64,000 bases of DNA from Linanthus parryae (GCA_023055425.1 JALGPY010000005.1:7341501-7405500), one strand, 5' to 3'. Positions 10,441-21,493 are shown, counted from the stretch's first letter. Translations and numbers: made by a program. Notes: generated by a model not told the origin, from the sequence alone.

Positions 10441-11600
10441 CCAGTTTCTGTCTTTTGTTTAGCGCCTAGTACGTGGCAGGCTGAGATTGACCACTTTATT
10501 GGTTAATCTGTTGGATTTGTATAAAAGGCCCAACTTCTCCTTCAACTTTCTGAAATTACAGAGATTCAAATTTCCTCATGCCTGCCTTCTTCTTCTTTGC
10601 TATCCTTTCTTCTCCGTAACCCTACCTTTGATTCTGTAAGCTTTTCGACCGTTTTCAACAGGACGAGACAACCTCAAGTTCTTATAACTCATGCCGATAA
10701 AATTACAGATAAGTAATTGGGTGCCTAGTTCTGGATATGATTCGAACTGGGTAGTGAAGCTTTGAAGTTCAGAAGCTATTGCTGAGTCTCTGTCAATGCC
10801 ATAGAGACAGAGACACTGGAGAATTATAGACAGAGAAAGATGGGGAGAAACATTAGGAGGTGAGGCTTTGAATTATTATTATTTTACATATATAATTTTT
10901 ATTTTAATAGTGAGGGCATCATTGACATATATATATATGATTTTCTTCTTAGGTCTTGGATGATTTTGCTCTGTTTTGGGATTTCCTTGTGTTCTCCTTG
11001 TTGATATCAATGTGATGCTCTATGTTCATTCCAAAAAACAAAATCTACATAATAAGCTTCTATGGGGAATAAGCTATCCCCAAAATGTGACATATGGAAT
11101 AGCTTATCCCATCTACATAATAAGATGTTATGGGTGATAAGTTATCCCCAAAATGTGACATATGGAATAGCTTATCCTCACTATATCCTAAGAACCGAAT
11201 ACTGTATAATAAAACAATCTCAATCATTCAAACTTGGAAAATTATCATACTTTTTTGTGCAAGGACACGGGATATGCACTAGTTGTAAATAAAGATTAAA
11301 AATCAAAACAGAAAAACATCAATACTGTTTTTAAGGGGGTTGAGTGGGGGTCGTGAACCCGCCACACCTGCCCCGTTCATATGCAGTTTTTCTCTCTTTC
11401 TTTTTGTTTTAGAACCTCATTGATAGTAGCCAAACAATCAAACATATAACTAAGCAAGCTGCCTAACCATTACAAAGATAATACCACAAACTAGTTTTCA
11501 AACTTAACCACCCAGTTCATGCTGTCAACCCCAAAAGCTAGGTTACTGCTAATCTGATGACATACTACTATTCACAAGTAGAGAAACTTCTACTGCATCT
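10441..11600. other. Intergenic, no gene recognised
   Basis: Between the two LINE relics. No coding signal is convincing. It contains a 68-bp tandem duplication (11045-11180), an AT microsatellite near 10930-10945 and a pyrimidine-rich tract at about 10580-10615. Confidence 0.5.
11045..11180. repeat. 68-bp tandem duplication
   Basis: Two units starting CTACATAATAAG at 11045 and 11113 (period 68) with a few substitutions. Each unit contains GGAATAGCTTATCC-like inverted motifs. Confidence 0.7.
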
Positions 11601-13400
11601 AGTACGAGCTGCAATTTACATTCAAGATGCCATACTTGTTAGAACCAAAAGAGGTGATGCTTGTAAACCAGACTTATGTAGCGAACCATACCTATCCATC
11701 TTCCCGTCCGAAATCCAAACTTGTGAGTGATCTTGGAAGCAGCTACATGTCAGCTGCAGCACCAGTAATGTGACGGGTGAGATGAGATATAGATGATAAA
11801 ATATAGACATTAAGGTAAAGTTGCAATGGTAGTGCTGTGTCGCGATAAATGACTATTCCACGAGCAAAGGGCTAGATTTTTGGCTTCAGCTAACTGCTGC
11901 TCAGTGGCGATAAATTTCTTTCTTTCTCCTTTTAATCCAGCTCTTTATCCAATTTTGAATGGTTAAAGCATTATTTGGCTCGTATTTTGTAGGTGCTCTT
12001 CTCCAAAGAGTTCTTGCTCTAGAGTTACAGTTGTAAAGAAGATGGGTTGAGGTTTCTGCTGTATTGGGACAAAAGGGACAAAAGGGTGGTATTGTTGGAA
12101 TCTTTTTGAGGATATTGTGAAGAGTGGGGAGAGAATCTGTTAAAATTTGCCAAAGAAGAAAATTAATTTTCTGAGGACAACCAGAAGACTAAGATGCTTC
12201 CACGGGTACAAGGTAGAGAACAATTTGAAAGGAAGTGGACTGGAAGAGAGATTAGGAGAGGTATTGGAAAAAAAATGGATTAGATAGGCTGATTTAACAG
12301 AAAAATTTCCATTCGGAGAGAGGTTCCAGGTACGGGAATCACACTCCGGATCTCTTCTAAGGGGATTTGCAGAGATATTGCTGTGGAGCCAATTCGGAAA
12401 AGGTCCTTGAAGTAACGCTGTTTTTCAAGTGTTTGTGTCCTGGTTGATACGATCAGTGACCATCAATGTAGCAGTGCCTTGTTGCTGCAAATAGAACACA
12501 ATTGCGGCTGAAAGAACATTTGGAATCCATCCAGGGCTATGGACTTGCAAGTTTTTCCCATTGACTATATTCCAGCCCAAACCAAGGTTCAGGACATCTC
12601 TTCCTTTACAGATGACTTTCCACTCGCAAGAGCCTTGCGAGCTAAACTTGCTTGTCAGGAAATGTTTAGAGGCACAATATTTATTACGGAAATAAGAGGA
12701 AAACAAAGATTAAGGTTGATTAAGAATACGCCAACTATTTTTGGATTGGTTAAAATGATGGCGATTCAGAAATCCTAAACCCCTTTGAAATGAGGATTGC
12801 AAAGAAAATTCCAAGATAACCAGAAAATACCTTTTTTGTTTACAAGAACCAGAAAAACGAGAAAAAGAACTAATAATTTTATCACATGATTTGAGAGGGA
12901 AATTAAAAATGAACATGGGATAAAGTAGCAAACTGGTCAAAAGCAAACTGGTCAAAACAGATTTTATCAAAGTTAGACGACCAGGTTTGTTTACAAGATT
13001 ACTTTGCCAACGCGTGCACCTGTCCCTAATTTTTAATAGTAAATTAGAAATGTTAATATTAATACGCAAATCATGAGATAAATGAATGCCTAAATAATTT
13101 CCTAAATCTGGGTTCTCAAGAATTCCTAGCTAAGAAGAAAGATTATACTTGATCTCAAGGGTACAGTTTGGACTAAACACTAAAGAAGATTTTAGGAAAT
13201 TAATATCTTGCCCAAATTACTTATTATAATCGTACAAAGATTTCTTCGAGTGAGACCTACATTATTGGAGATGCGAAAGAAAAGCAGACTGTCATCTGCA
13301 AATTGCTGATGGGTAATGGCACTATCAAACAGTTGTTTTAGCGGACGAGTTTCAACCCATTTAAAGATTCCGAGCACGGTGGGCAATTGTGTTTTTTACA
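11600..13400 (-). pseudogene. LINE relic A (RT end, zf-RVT, start of RNase H)
   Basis: Reading the minus strand from right to left: an RT active-site-like block I-T-H-Q-Q-F-A-D-D-S-L-L-F at about 13280-13320; N-K-P-G-R-L-T-L-I-K-S-V-L at about 12950-12990; G-L-G-F-L-N-R-H-H-F-N-Q-S at about 12750-12785; a stretch resembling G-L-G-W-N-I-V-N-G at about 12555-12580; then the zf-RVT module K-I-N-F-L-L-W-Q-I-L with paired Cys (P-F-C-P-F-C-P) at about 12020-12170. The pieces sit in different frames with stops. It covers the same protein region as relic B, so it is an independent LINE copy. The 5' part (endonuclease, early RT) is not visible. Confidence 0.75.
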
Positions 13401-13494
13401 GCTGCATCTCTCATAATCACAAGTCAAAGCACATGCTTAATGCTTAATCAGTCTCTCTTAAGTTGTTGGCCGACAACGTCTCTTTCTGAAGATG

Positions 13495-14225
13495 TTCTTT
13501 TCTTATTCATCGGAAAAACAAGTTCACCCCTCTATTTTGACACAAAGACACTTTCACCCCTTCTAGTTTGGTAGAGGACACTTTCCCCCCTTCAGACTAA
13601 TTTTAGTACACTGAGCACTAAGTAATTGTGATGTTAGTATGGATAGGGGTACATTCTTGATATCAGTTTTTGGGACAAAGTACAAACTTGCTCTCTCAAA
13701 GTATAGATTGACACAATCAGAGGGTGGTAGTGTCTTTGCGTCAAACCTGAGGGAGTGAAAAGTATATTTCACCCTTTTCTTACATGGAAGTTCAGAAGCA
13801 TGTTGCTAGCCCTGAATTCCTTCTTAAGTTCTCATAATTAGAAGTCAAAACACATGGTTTGACAGACACATTTCCTTCTTTAAGTTTTTCTTAGGACACT
13901 TTCACCCTCAGTTTTGATGCAAGGACACTTTCACGCCTTTTTGTTTAGGAAAAGACAGTATGGTCATTTTAATGTGCCAAATTTTAGTATACTCGCACTC
14001 CGTAATTGTGACGTCATTAGTCTAGAGTAGGGGTTCATAACTGGTATTAGTTTCCGGGACAAACTTGCTCTTTCATAGTACAGATTGACACAATAAGGAG
14101 GTGTAAGTTTCCTGAAGTTTGGCACTAAAAGGCTGAAAATGTCCTTTTCAAAACTGAAAGGGGTGGAAGTGCCTTTATGTAAGATATTATAGGTACAACT
14201 ACAAGTGTATTTTATCCTTTTCTTA
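13495..14225. repeat. Two degenerate copies of a TIR repeat upstream of the first P450 gene
   Basis: Two head-to-tail blocks (about 13520-13780 and 13895-14225). Each opens with GACACTTTCACCCC-like motifs next to TTTGACACAAAG or TTTTGATGCAAGG, and closes with their inverse (GGGGTGGAAGTG, GTGAAAAGTATATTTCACCC). The interior of each shares GTAATTGTGA and ACAAACTTGCTCTTTC-like blocks. A better-preserved relative with clear inverted ends lies upstream of the second P450 gene (17606-18078). Probably old MITE copies. Confidence 0.6.
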
Positions 14226-14261
14226 AACTATTATACTCGAAATAAAAAGCGTTTACTTTTG

Positions 14262-14301
14262 CATTGACGACTTACGTTACTAATTTCAAATTATAAAATA
14301 G
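14262..14301 (+). promoter_or_regulatory. Conserved proximal promoter block and TATA box, first CYP94A gene
   Basis: TGACGACTTACGT at 14265-14277 is followed by TTATAAAAT at 14291-14299. The same arrangement (identical 13-mer, then TTATATAAAAC) occurs upstream of the third P450 gene at about 21753-21789. A further shared block, TTCACGTTCACACTA at about 14342, aligns with TTCATGTTCACGCTA at about 21898. TGACG and ACGT cores are known bZIP-type sites; use here is inferred. Confidence 0.55.
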
Positions 14302-14464
14302 AAATTGCCAGGTGATTTTTTTCATACTGAAGATGATCAGATTCACGTTCACACTAACAAACTTTGCAGTTATGTTTACAAACTAGTTCTTCTCCTCTTC
14401 CACCATCATCGAATTCTTCATCATCCATTGAATTGAATTCATCAAATCATCCCCCAAAAGAAAG

Positions 14465-16021
14465 ATGTTTGACTTTGAGCTCTCATCTGCCTTACTGGTT
14501 TGCCTTCTTCCACTCGTCTTCTTCCTCTTGATCAAGAAATGCAAATCACTTCTCTGTTCTTGTAATTCACCCAATGACCTTCCAAGATCATACCCTATTA
14601 TTGGCTCCTTCTTCGCAATGTACGCGAATCAGCACCGGCGGGTCCAGTGGACTTCAGACGCCATCATAGCCTCACCCAATTCCACCTTCGTCCTCCACCG
14701 CCCTTTCGGTGCCCGCCAAGTCTTTACGGGCAACCCCGCCATTGTCCAGCACATACTCAAGACCCATTTCCACAATTACAACAAGGGCGACTATTTCCGG
14801 ACGGCTCTCTCCGACTTTCTCGGCGACGGCATCTTTAATGCTGATGGGGAGACATGGAAGATCCAGAGGCAAGTTGCTAGCCATGAATTCAACACCAAGT
14901 CGTTGAGGAAATTCATTGAACGGGTGGTGGACGTTGAGCTCACCGATCGGTTAATCCCAATCCTGACTTCTGCAGCTGAAAACGGGACTGTTCTTGACTT
15001 CCAGGACATTCTTCAGCGATTCACATTTGATAATATATGCAAAATTGCATTTGGGTACGATCCAGCTTACTTGATACCTTCTCTACCCCAAGCTAATTTC
15101 GCCGTTGCTTTTGAAACGGCTGTTCGTTGCAGCAGCCGGAGGTTCGAAGCAGTTCATCCTCTGTTCTGGAAGATTAAGCGGCTTCTGGGTGTTGGATCTG
15201 AGAAGGAGCTTCGTGACGCCGCTGAAGAAGTCCGGGGATTCGCCAAACAAGTCATTAAGGAGAAGAAGTCAGAGCTGGAGGTGAAATCCGAGCTCCAATC
15301 TGTCGATATGTTGTCGCGATTTCTGAGCTCCGGTCATTCCGACGAGGCGTTCGTCGTGGATTTCGTCATCAGCTTCATACTTGCTGGCCGTGATACGACA
15401 TCCGCAGCCTCGGTCTGGTTTTTCTGGCTAGTTTCGCAAGACCCAAATGTCGAATCTGAGATTCTGAGAGAGATCTACGAGAAATCGGAAGCACCGATCT
15501 ACGAAGAAGTGAAGGACATGGCTTACACCCACGCTGCACTGTGTGAGACCATGAGATTGTACCCGCCGGTGCCGGTGGACAGCAAGGAAGCGGTGGCGGA
15601 CGACGTCTTGCCGGACGGGACGGCAGTGAAGAAGGGTACGAGGGTTACTTACCATCCTTATGCCATGGGGAGGTCGGAGAAGGTGTGGGGACCGGACTGG
15701 GCTGACTTCCGGCCGGAGCGGTGGTTGCAAAGGGAGGCTGCGGAGGATAAGTGGGGGTTTGTATCCAGGGATCCCTACACGTACCCTGTGTTTCAGGCGG
15801 GGAATAGGGTGTGCATGGGAAAGGAGATGGCGTTTTTGCAGATGAAGAGGGTGGTTGCTGGTGTCTTGCGGCAGTTTAGGGTGGTGCCGGCGATGGAGGA
15901 AGGGGTGGAGCCAGTGTTTGTGGCGTATCTCACGTCAAAGATGAGAGATGGCTTTCCGGTGAGGATTGAGAAGAGGGCTGACTCCAATAGTGGTACGCGG
16001 GGCACCCGAATCCTTGATTAG
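14465..16021 (+). CDS. Cytochrome P450, CYP94A-type fatty acid omega-hydroxylase (array copy 1)
   Basis: A single-exon, 518-residue class II plant P450. There is a hydrophobic ER anchor at about residues 7-23, then a proline hinge (L-P-R-S-Y-P). The I-helix A-G-R-D-T-T is at 307-312, the E-T-M-R (ExxR) at 361-364, the F-R-P-E-R-W at 415-420 and the heme loop F-Q-A-G-N-R-V-C-M-G at 443-452 with Cys450 as ligand. Overall similarity to CYP94A is strong (S-D-F-L-G-D-G-I-F-N and W-K-I-Q-R-Q-V-A-S-H-E-F). Family members add a terminal hydroxyl to C10-C18 fatty acids with NADPH-P450 reductase; substrate here is inferred. CYP94B/C (jasmonoyl-Ile oxidation) is the nearest alternative. Odd points: N and M replace the P and L found in the other two copies in the heme loop, and there is an extra 11- to 13-residue tail after E-K-R-A. 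The start follows an AAAG context just after a leader shared with copy 3. Confidence 0.95.
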   Translation: MFDFELSSALLVCLLPLVFFLLIKKCKSLLCSCNSPNDLPRSYPIIGSFFAMYANQHRRVQWTSDAIIASPNSTFVLHRPFGARQVFTGNPAIVQHILKTHFHNYNKGDYFRTALSDFLGDGIFNADGETWKIQRQVASHEFNTKSLRKFIERVVDVELTDRLIPILTSAAENGTVLDFQDILQRFTFDNICKIAFGYDPAYLIPSLPQANFAVAFETAVRCSSRRFEAVHPLFWKIKRLLGVGSEKELRDAAEEVRGFAKQVIKEKKSELEVKSELQSVDMLSRFLSSGHSDEAFVVDFVISFILAGRDTTSAASVWFFWLVSQDPNVESEILREIYEKSEAPIYEEVKDMAYTHAALCETMRLYPPVPVDSKEAVADDVLPDGTAVKKGTRVTYHPYAMGRSEKVWGPDWADFRPERWLQREAAEDKWGFVSRDPYTYPVFQAGNRVCMGKEMAFLQMKRVVAGVLRQFRVVPAMEEGVEPVFVAYLTSKMRDGFPVRIEKRADSNSGTRGTRILD

Positions 16022-17557
16022 CTTCTTCAGAAGAGGAAGGGGATGGGTGAAGAGAAGACCACCGTGGGTGCAAAATCTTTTTTCTTTCCTTTTTGTTACT
16101 TGGGAATAAATTGTTGTGTCATGTGTGAATTTATTTTTAAAATTTCATTAAAATATAATAAGAGGAGTGGGATAGATCCTCAAATGTTATAGCACAAATA
16201 CAAACTTGTAAATAATAAGAATAATTAAGGCACGAAATGATGGGCCAAATGGGGGGTGAGAGAGCCACTATTGGACTTAGTCTTACTTGTACTTCTGTGT
16301 TTCAGTCGGCTGTGTGACACCCTTAACATTTCTAGAGGCTTAAATGCAATAATCAAAATTTTTAGGGCCACTGTATAAATTTCCATAAATTAGTATCATT
16401 TGATATCTGGGCTAGAAATATCAGGAAAGATAAAGGATGAGATGTAAATAATCTTGAGACCATGGCTTCGAATACAATTTCTATAAGTTGGTTAAAACCT
16501 AAAACTAACCCAAAAGTTCTTGAAACTATACCTAACCCCCCACATGCACAATACCCCGTCTCACTATTGATGACTCACCTGACACCTATATGAGTAATAG
16601 AAATTACTGAGGAAGTGCGGAGATACTATAGCTGTGATATGGGATGGGTCTGCAGTATAAGTTGGACCCCGGGTCTGGGTTGAAGACTTTGCAGGTCTCC
16701 CCAGCCCCACTATATAAGCTTGAATATTTAAATAGTAATCAGTTGTAGAATACTAGTACTACTATGTTGGACTAATGATCCAGCTGGGGTGTCGACATTA
16801 TGGGTTGTTTGTCTTTTAGCTTATATGTTGGGGATTCGTAATGTTGGGATCGATTGTGACTGGACTATTAGTGATGGTGTTGAGACTGCTAGGTTGGATG
16901 TAAGATGGTGTTTGTTTGAGCTTAGGATTGCAGAGGGATAAACCAAGCAAATGACCACTGTAACCAACATAAGTATATCAATATCCAATTAAAGACCCAT
17001 GATTTAGGGGTACTTTGGGAACTGCAAATCAAATCACATGGCTCCTTACTTATACCGGGGGAACTAGGTATGAGATAAGCCACTTGTGAGGGATTACTAG
17101 TGAGTAATTGGCGCCCCTTTTCATTCATATACTGCATTTCATTTTCACCAAACAAACGTCTAATTAATGTGTCATGTCCTACACCAGCTAAAAGGAAAAA
17201 ATAAAAAGGCCCTTAAGTTCTAGTTTATCTTGATGGATTGATTAAGTCATCCTTGTCAAGAGTGATTTTGGTCTTCACAACCTTCTGGATAGTAGAATTT
17301 GAAATCCTCTGTACAGGACTTGTGAGGTTGTTGATTCACTGGGTATGTATCAGTAAACTCTATCTATCTCTCATGTTGTATTATATAAGGTATAGTTGGG
17401 AGCCTGTTAAGTACTAGGTTTAAACTTTTCAGAACTCTATAGAAAGTGTTTTTAATACAAGTTACACGCTTTACTCAGACTATTTCTAACATAATTTCTT
17501 GTTCATCTATTTCCATAACACCGCAAGTGAGAGCACGGAAAACTAGGGAGTTTAGTC
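16022..17557. other. Intergenic between P450 copies 1 and 2
   Basis: Apart from the polyadenylation signal no gene is supported. A GTGTTTGTTTG motif at about 16909 faces an inverted CCAAACAAACG at about 17147, hinting at a worn MITE, but I could not find target duplications. Confidence 0.5.
16105..16110 (+). terminator. Polyadenylation signal of CYP94A copy 1
   Basis: AATAAA lies 84 bp after the stop codon in a T-rich context, a suitable distance for a plant near-upstream element. Confidence 0.5.
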
Positions 17558-17601
17558 AAAATACGGTTTTTTTTTTTTTTTTTGAGCAAAAAATACGGTT
17601 T
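17558..17601. mobile_element. Oligo-A stump of a retroposed insertion
   Basis: The 12-mer AAAATACGGTTT occurs at 17558-17569 and again at 17590-17601. Between the copies lie only a T run and GAGCAA. This looks like the poly-A end (on the minus strand) of a LINE or SINE insertion so strongly 5'-truncated that only its tail remained, flanked by its target duplication. Confidence 0.5.
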
Positions 17602-17605
17602 GAAG

Positions 17606-18078
17606 AAGGGTAAAAGACACTTTCATCACCTCAGGTTTGACACACAGACCCTTTACCCCCTTCTTGTTTTGGAAAATGACATTTTCACGGTTTCACCTCT
17701 TTAATGTGCAAACTCCAGGACACTTACATACCTCATTGTGTTATTTGCTATTCAAAAGAGGCAAATTTGTCCCGAGAACTACTATTAGTGGTGGACCTCA
17801 CCCCAGACTACTGTGTCACAATTAGGGAGTACCGCCTTCCTAAATTTGGCATACATAGCGGTGTGACAGTGTCATTTGCTATTCAAAAAAGAGGCATTTT
17901 TTTCCAGAGAACTACTATTAGTAGTGGACCTCGCCCCAGACTAACTGTGTCACAATTAAGGAGAGCCGGTTTCCTAAAACTTGGCATACACAATGGGGAG
18001 ACGGTGTCATTTCCAAACAAGAAGGGGTGAAAGTGCCATTGCCTCAAACTTGTGGGGGTGAAAGTGCATTTTACCCTT
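17606..18078. mobile_element. Non-autonomous TIR element upstream of CYP94A copy 2
   Basis: A 473-bp element with imperfect inverted ends of about 70 bp (AAGGGTAAAAGACACTTTCA at the left, inverse of TGAAAGTGCATTTTACCCTT at the right). The interior holds two tandem units of roughly 120 bp (about 17735-17860 and 17868-17995), each with ATTTGCTATTCAAAA and GTGGACCTCGCCCCAGACTA-like blocks. It is related to the worn copies at 13495-14225. It carries no coding capacity. The target duplication is not clear, so the superfamily is open. Confidence 0.7.
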
Positions 18079-18575
18079 AAAAGAAAGCACAAAATGACAC
18101 ATGCCTAAAGTTTCCATACACACTCACTGGAAACCTAAGAAGTCCTCGTTCATTTGGAGAAATTGTTGTTTTCTCTAAGGAGTTGGGTGGAACAATAGAA
18201 ACACAAACTCAACGAACATATATGATCATACTTGGCATTTTCCACAAGAGTTGGGTGTACCAAATATTCTCATTCGCACAAGAGTTGGTGTAACAATATA
18301 AGTATAACCACAGCTCAATCAACATTTGCTGATGTTCATTTGATGAATCTGGTTTTCATCGCATGTTCTTCCAAGGTTGATGATGTTGTACTCCTAATAC
18401 AAAAATGTCCGAACTAATCAATAACAGCAAGAACATATACTATAACCCAAGTTGTCACCACTGACTTTGGCCTGTATTGTCCTAGCTACTAGCACATATA
18501 CTAACCCAAGTTGAGATTGTCAAGTTAAAAATTGGTTCCTGGACTCCATCCGATCACCTAAAATTCAAACTCAAC

Positions 18576-18590
18576 TCGGCATATATACTT
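18576..18590 (+). promoter_or_regulatory. Candidate TATA box of CYP94A copy 2
   Basis: GGCATATATACTTC about 60 bp before the ATG at 18641. The TGACGACTTACGT block seen before copies 1 and 3 is not present here, so this gene has a different proximal promoter. Confidence 0.4.
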
Positions 18591-18640
18591 CTGCGTCTTC
18601 TTCAGTAGTAGAATTCAGATTCAAATTCAAACCAGCAAAG

Positions 18641-20164
18641 ATGTTAGACCTTGAGCTCTCAACTTCATTGCTGATATGTGTTTTCCCACTCATCTTCTTC
18701 CTTGTGATCAAGAAATGCAAACCATTCTTCACTTCTAACTCAGCCAATGAACTTCCAAAGTCATACCCCTTAATTGGCTCCTTCATCGCAATGTATGCGA
18801 ATCGACACCGGCGAGTCCAGTGGACTTCAGATGCTGTCAATATCTCACCCACCTCAACCTTCACCCTCATCCGCCCTTTCGGTCGCCGCATTGTCTTAAC
18901 CGGGAACCCCTTGAATGTCCAGCACATTCTCAAGACCCGTTTCCAAAACTACGAGAAAGGAGAGTTTGCCCTAACCGCTACAGCCGATTTCCTCGGCGAC
19001 GGCATCTTTAATGCTGACGGCGAGACTTGGAGGTTGCAGAGGCAAGTTGCTAGCCACATATTTAACACCAAGTCATTGAGGAAATTCATCGAACAAGTAG
19101 TGGATGTTGAGCTTAACGATCGCTTGATCCCAATCCTCACTTCTGCATCAGAAAACAGAACTGTACTAGACTTTCAAGACATTCTTCAGCGATTTGCATT
19201 CGACAACATATGCAAAATTGCTTTTGGGTATGATCCAGCTTATCTTCTACTTTCTCTCCCGGAAGTGAAGTTTCCGGCAGCTTTCGAAACAGCGGTTCGC
19301 GTCAGCAGCGAAAGGTTAGGAGCTGCTCATCCTCTGGTCTGGAAAGTTAAGAGGTTTCTCAAGGTGGGATCTGAGAAGCAGCTTCGAGAAGCTGTTGAAG
19401 AAGTTCGGGGATTCGCCAAACAAGTCATTAAGGAGAAGAAAGAAGAACTCAAAGACAAAAAGGAGCTTGAATCTGCTGACATGCTGTCCAGATTCCTGAA
19501 TTCTGGGCATTCAAACGAAGACTTCGTCGTGGATATAGTCATCAGCTTCATATTAGCAGGTCGCGATACGACTTCCGCAGCTCTGATATGGTTTTTCTGG
19601 CTAATCTCTCGACATCCAAAGGTCGAAACTGAGATTATGAAAGAGATTAACGATAAATCTGAAGAACCCATCTATGAAGAAGTGAAGGATATGGCTTATA
19701 CTCACGCTTCCCTGTGTGAGACCATGAGATTGTACCCACCAGTTCCAATGGATGGCAAGGAAGCGGCAGAAGATGATGTGTTGCCGGATGGGACAGTGGT
19801 AAAGAAAGGCATGAGAATTGCTTACCACCCCTATGCGATGGGGAGGTCAAAGAAGCTGTGGGGGGCAGACTGGGCGGAATTCAGGCCGGAGCGGTGGTTG
19901 AAAAGAGACACGGCGGAGGAGAAGTGGGGATTTGTGGCAAGGGATCCGTATATGTACCCTGTGTTTCAGGCGGGGCCTAGGGTTTGCCTGGGGAAGGAGA
20001 TGGCATTTTTACAAATGAAGAGGGTGGTTGCCGGTGTGCTGCGGCGGTTCAGGGTGGTGCCGGCGTTGGAAGAAGGGGTTGAGCCGGTGTTCATATCATA
20101 TCTGACGTCAAAGATGAGGGACGGATTTCCAGTGAGGATTGAGAAGAGGGCTGAACATATATGA
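18641..20164 (+). CDS. Cytochrome P450, CYP94A-type fatty acid omega-hydroxylase (array copy 2)
   Basis: Single exon, 507 residues, the usual CYP94A length. ER anchor at about residues 9-23. I-helix A-G-R-D-T-T at 306-311, ExxR (E-T-M-R) at 360-363, R-P-E-R-W near 415-419, and heme loop F-Q-A-G-P-R-V-C-L-G with Cys449. All residues needed for a working P450 are present. It is the most diverged of the three in its N-terminal half, e.g. T-L-I-R-P-F-G-R-R and G-E-F-A-L-T-A-T-A-D-F. Around the I-helix and in the last 40 codons its DNA is close to copy 3, suggesting conversion. Same expected role as the neighbours; substrate not determinable. A 22-bp piece of its own coding sequence (20075-20096) is repeated in the 3' region at 20178-20199. 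Confidence 0.95.
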   Translation: MLDLELSTSLLICVFPLIFFLVIKKCKPFFTSNSANELPKSYPLIGSFIAMYANRHRRVQWTSDAVNISPTSTFTLIRPFGRRIVLTGNPLNVQHILKTRFQNYEKGEFALTATADFLGDGIFNADGETWRLQRQVASHIFNTKSLRKFIEQVVDVELNDRLIPILTSASENRTVLDFQDILQRFAFDNICKIAFGYDPAYLLLSLPEVKFPAAFETAVRVSSERLGAAHPLVWKVKRFLKVGSEKQLREAVEEVRGFAKQVIKEKKEELKDKKELESADMLSRFLNSGHSNEDFVVDIVISFILAGRDTTSAALIWFFWLISRHPKVETEIMKEINDKSEEPIYEEVKDMAYTHASLCETMRLYPPVPMDGKEAAEDDVLPDGTVVKKGMRIAYHPYAMGRSKKLWGADWAEFRPERWLKRDTAEEKWGFVARDPYMYPVFQAGPRVCLGKEMAFLQMKRVVAGVLRRFRVVPALEEGVEPVFISYLTSKMRDGFPVRIEKRAEHI

Positions 20165-21493
20165 TGCCTATATATGCCGGGGTTGAGCCGGTGTTCATAT
20201 ACCCTTTTCACCCAGGTTCAGTTTCTGTAAGAACGTGTACCTTAATAGTTGGGTTGTTTTGGTTTATTACTCTGTTGTTCTAATGTATTGGGCTGAAGTT
20301 CAAGCATCTAAGGCACAGATAAACTCAGTGTCTCTCCAGTATGCATTTCCATATACTCAGTACTTTTTACTCTTTTATTATTGTTTCCTAGATGTGTCCT
20401 GCGCCCGCGGGAGCCAAGAATTGCAAAGGGCGGGAGCCCCACTGTATAAGGTATTACTCAAACTAAAAATGAAGTAAATATAATCTAGTTACAAAGTAAC
20501 TTGTATAATGGATATAACATAAGGTCAATTCTCATAGTAAAACGGATAAATATGTTTTATAATGCAACTAAAGTCCTGAACAACTTAAACTACGAAAATG
20601 TATATATGACTATATAAGGTGACGTCAACCTGTAATTTTAAATGTTGAAAAATTCACATAACAATAATAACAATAATAATTCCAAATATTCAAGTCAAAT
20701 TCACATAACAATAATAATTCCAAATATTCAAGTCAAATTCACATAACAATAATAATTCCAAATATTCAAGTCATAAGCCCTAGCCCTAGAAATCACAACA
20801 TCCCAATCCCTAATTTAATGCAACGTAGTATTTATACTTCCCAACTAAACATTTCTGTAATTTTAAATGTTGAAGGCCTGAAAGTGATATTATATTCCTC
20901 CTGGCACTTCAGTAATTTAAATAAACACGATTACGGTTTTTTCTCTAAAGTTTTTCTTAGACTATATTGTACTAAATAAAAAAGGGAAAATAATATAACC
21001 TCCCATACGGCCTAAAAATAGTTTCAACTCCCACCTATGAGAAATTAAGAACCTCCACTTATATATACTTATAGTGGTTGTATACAACCCCCTTCCTTCT
21101 TAAATTTGCATCGTTAACAAATCTCATTTGATTGCCAATTTTACCCTCACATTGAGTTTATAACTACAGACTTTTGTGGGATAGGGTGAAACTTGAAAGG
21201 GATTTTAATTAAACCACCTAAGCACCCCATTACTTTTTAGATTCCATTTTTCCAGCAAACTAATTTCTGTTCACCCAGAACAGAAATTTACAATCAAATC
21301 TACTGTAGAAAAAAAGAAAACAATTCAAAAAATTATCCAATTACTAACTAGCTCTTAAACTATCATGCATGTCAGAACAACAATTTTCGTGTTGCAAAAT
21401 CAAATGTTGACCCAAAAAAAACTCATTAAATCTACTGGGTTTGGGTGTGTTTGGATGAGCTTAAACAAGAGTAGAGTTTATGAGATTATACGA
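20165..21493. other. Intergenic between P450 copies 2 and 3
   Basis: No gene supported. It holds 38-bp tandem repeats (20652-20772), followed by a block (about 20770-20820) with ATAAGCCCTAG and CATCCCAATCCCTAATT that recurs downstream of copy 3 at about 24617-24660. This suggests the flank was duplicated with the gene. Confidence 0.5.
20652..20772. repeat. Three tandem copies of a 38-bp unit
   Basis: Units start at 20652, 20699 and 20737 with ATTCACATAACAATAATAA and end in CCAAATATTCAAGTC. The first unit carries an extra 9 bp (CAATAATAA), giving a first spacing of 47 and then 38. Confidence 0.8.

Noticed and set aside
16901..17165. GTGTTTGTTTG / CCAAACAAACG pair as MITE ends
   Set aside because: Only nine bases match and no target duplication is visible; could be chance.
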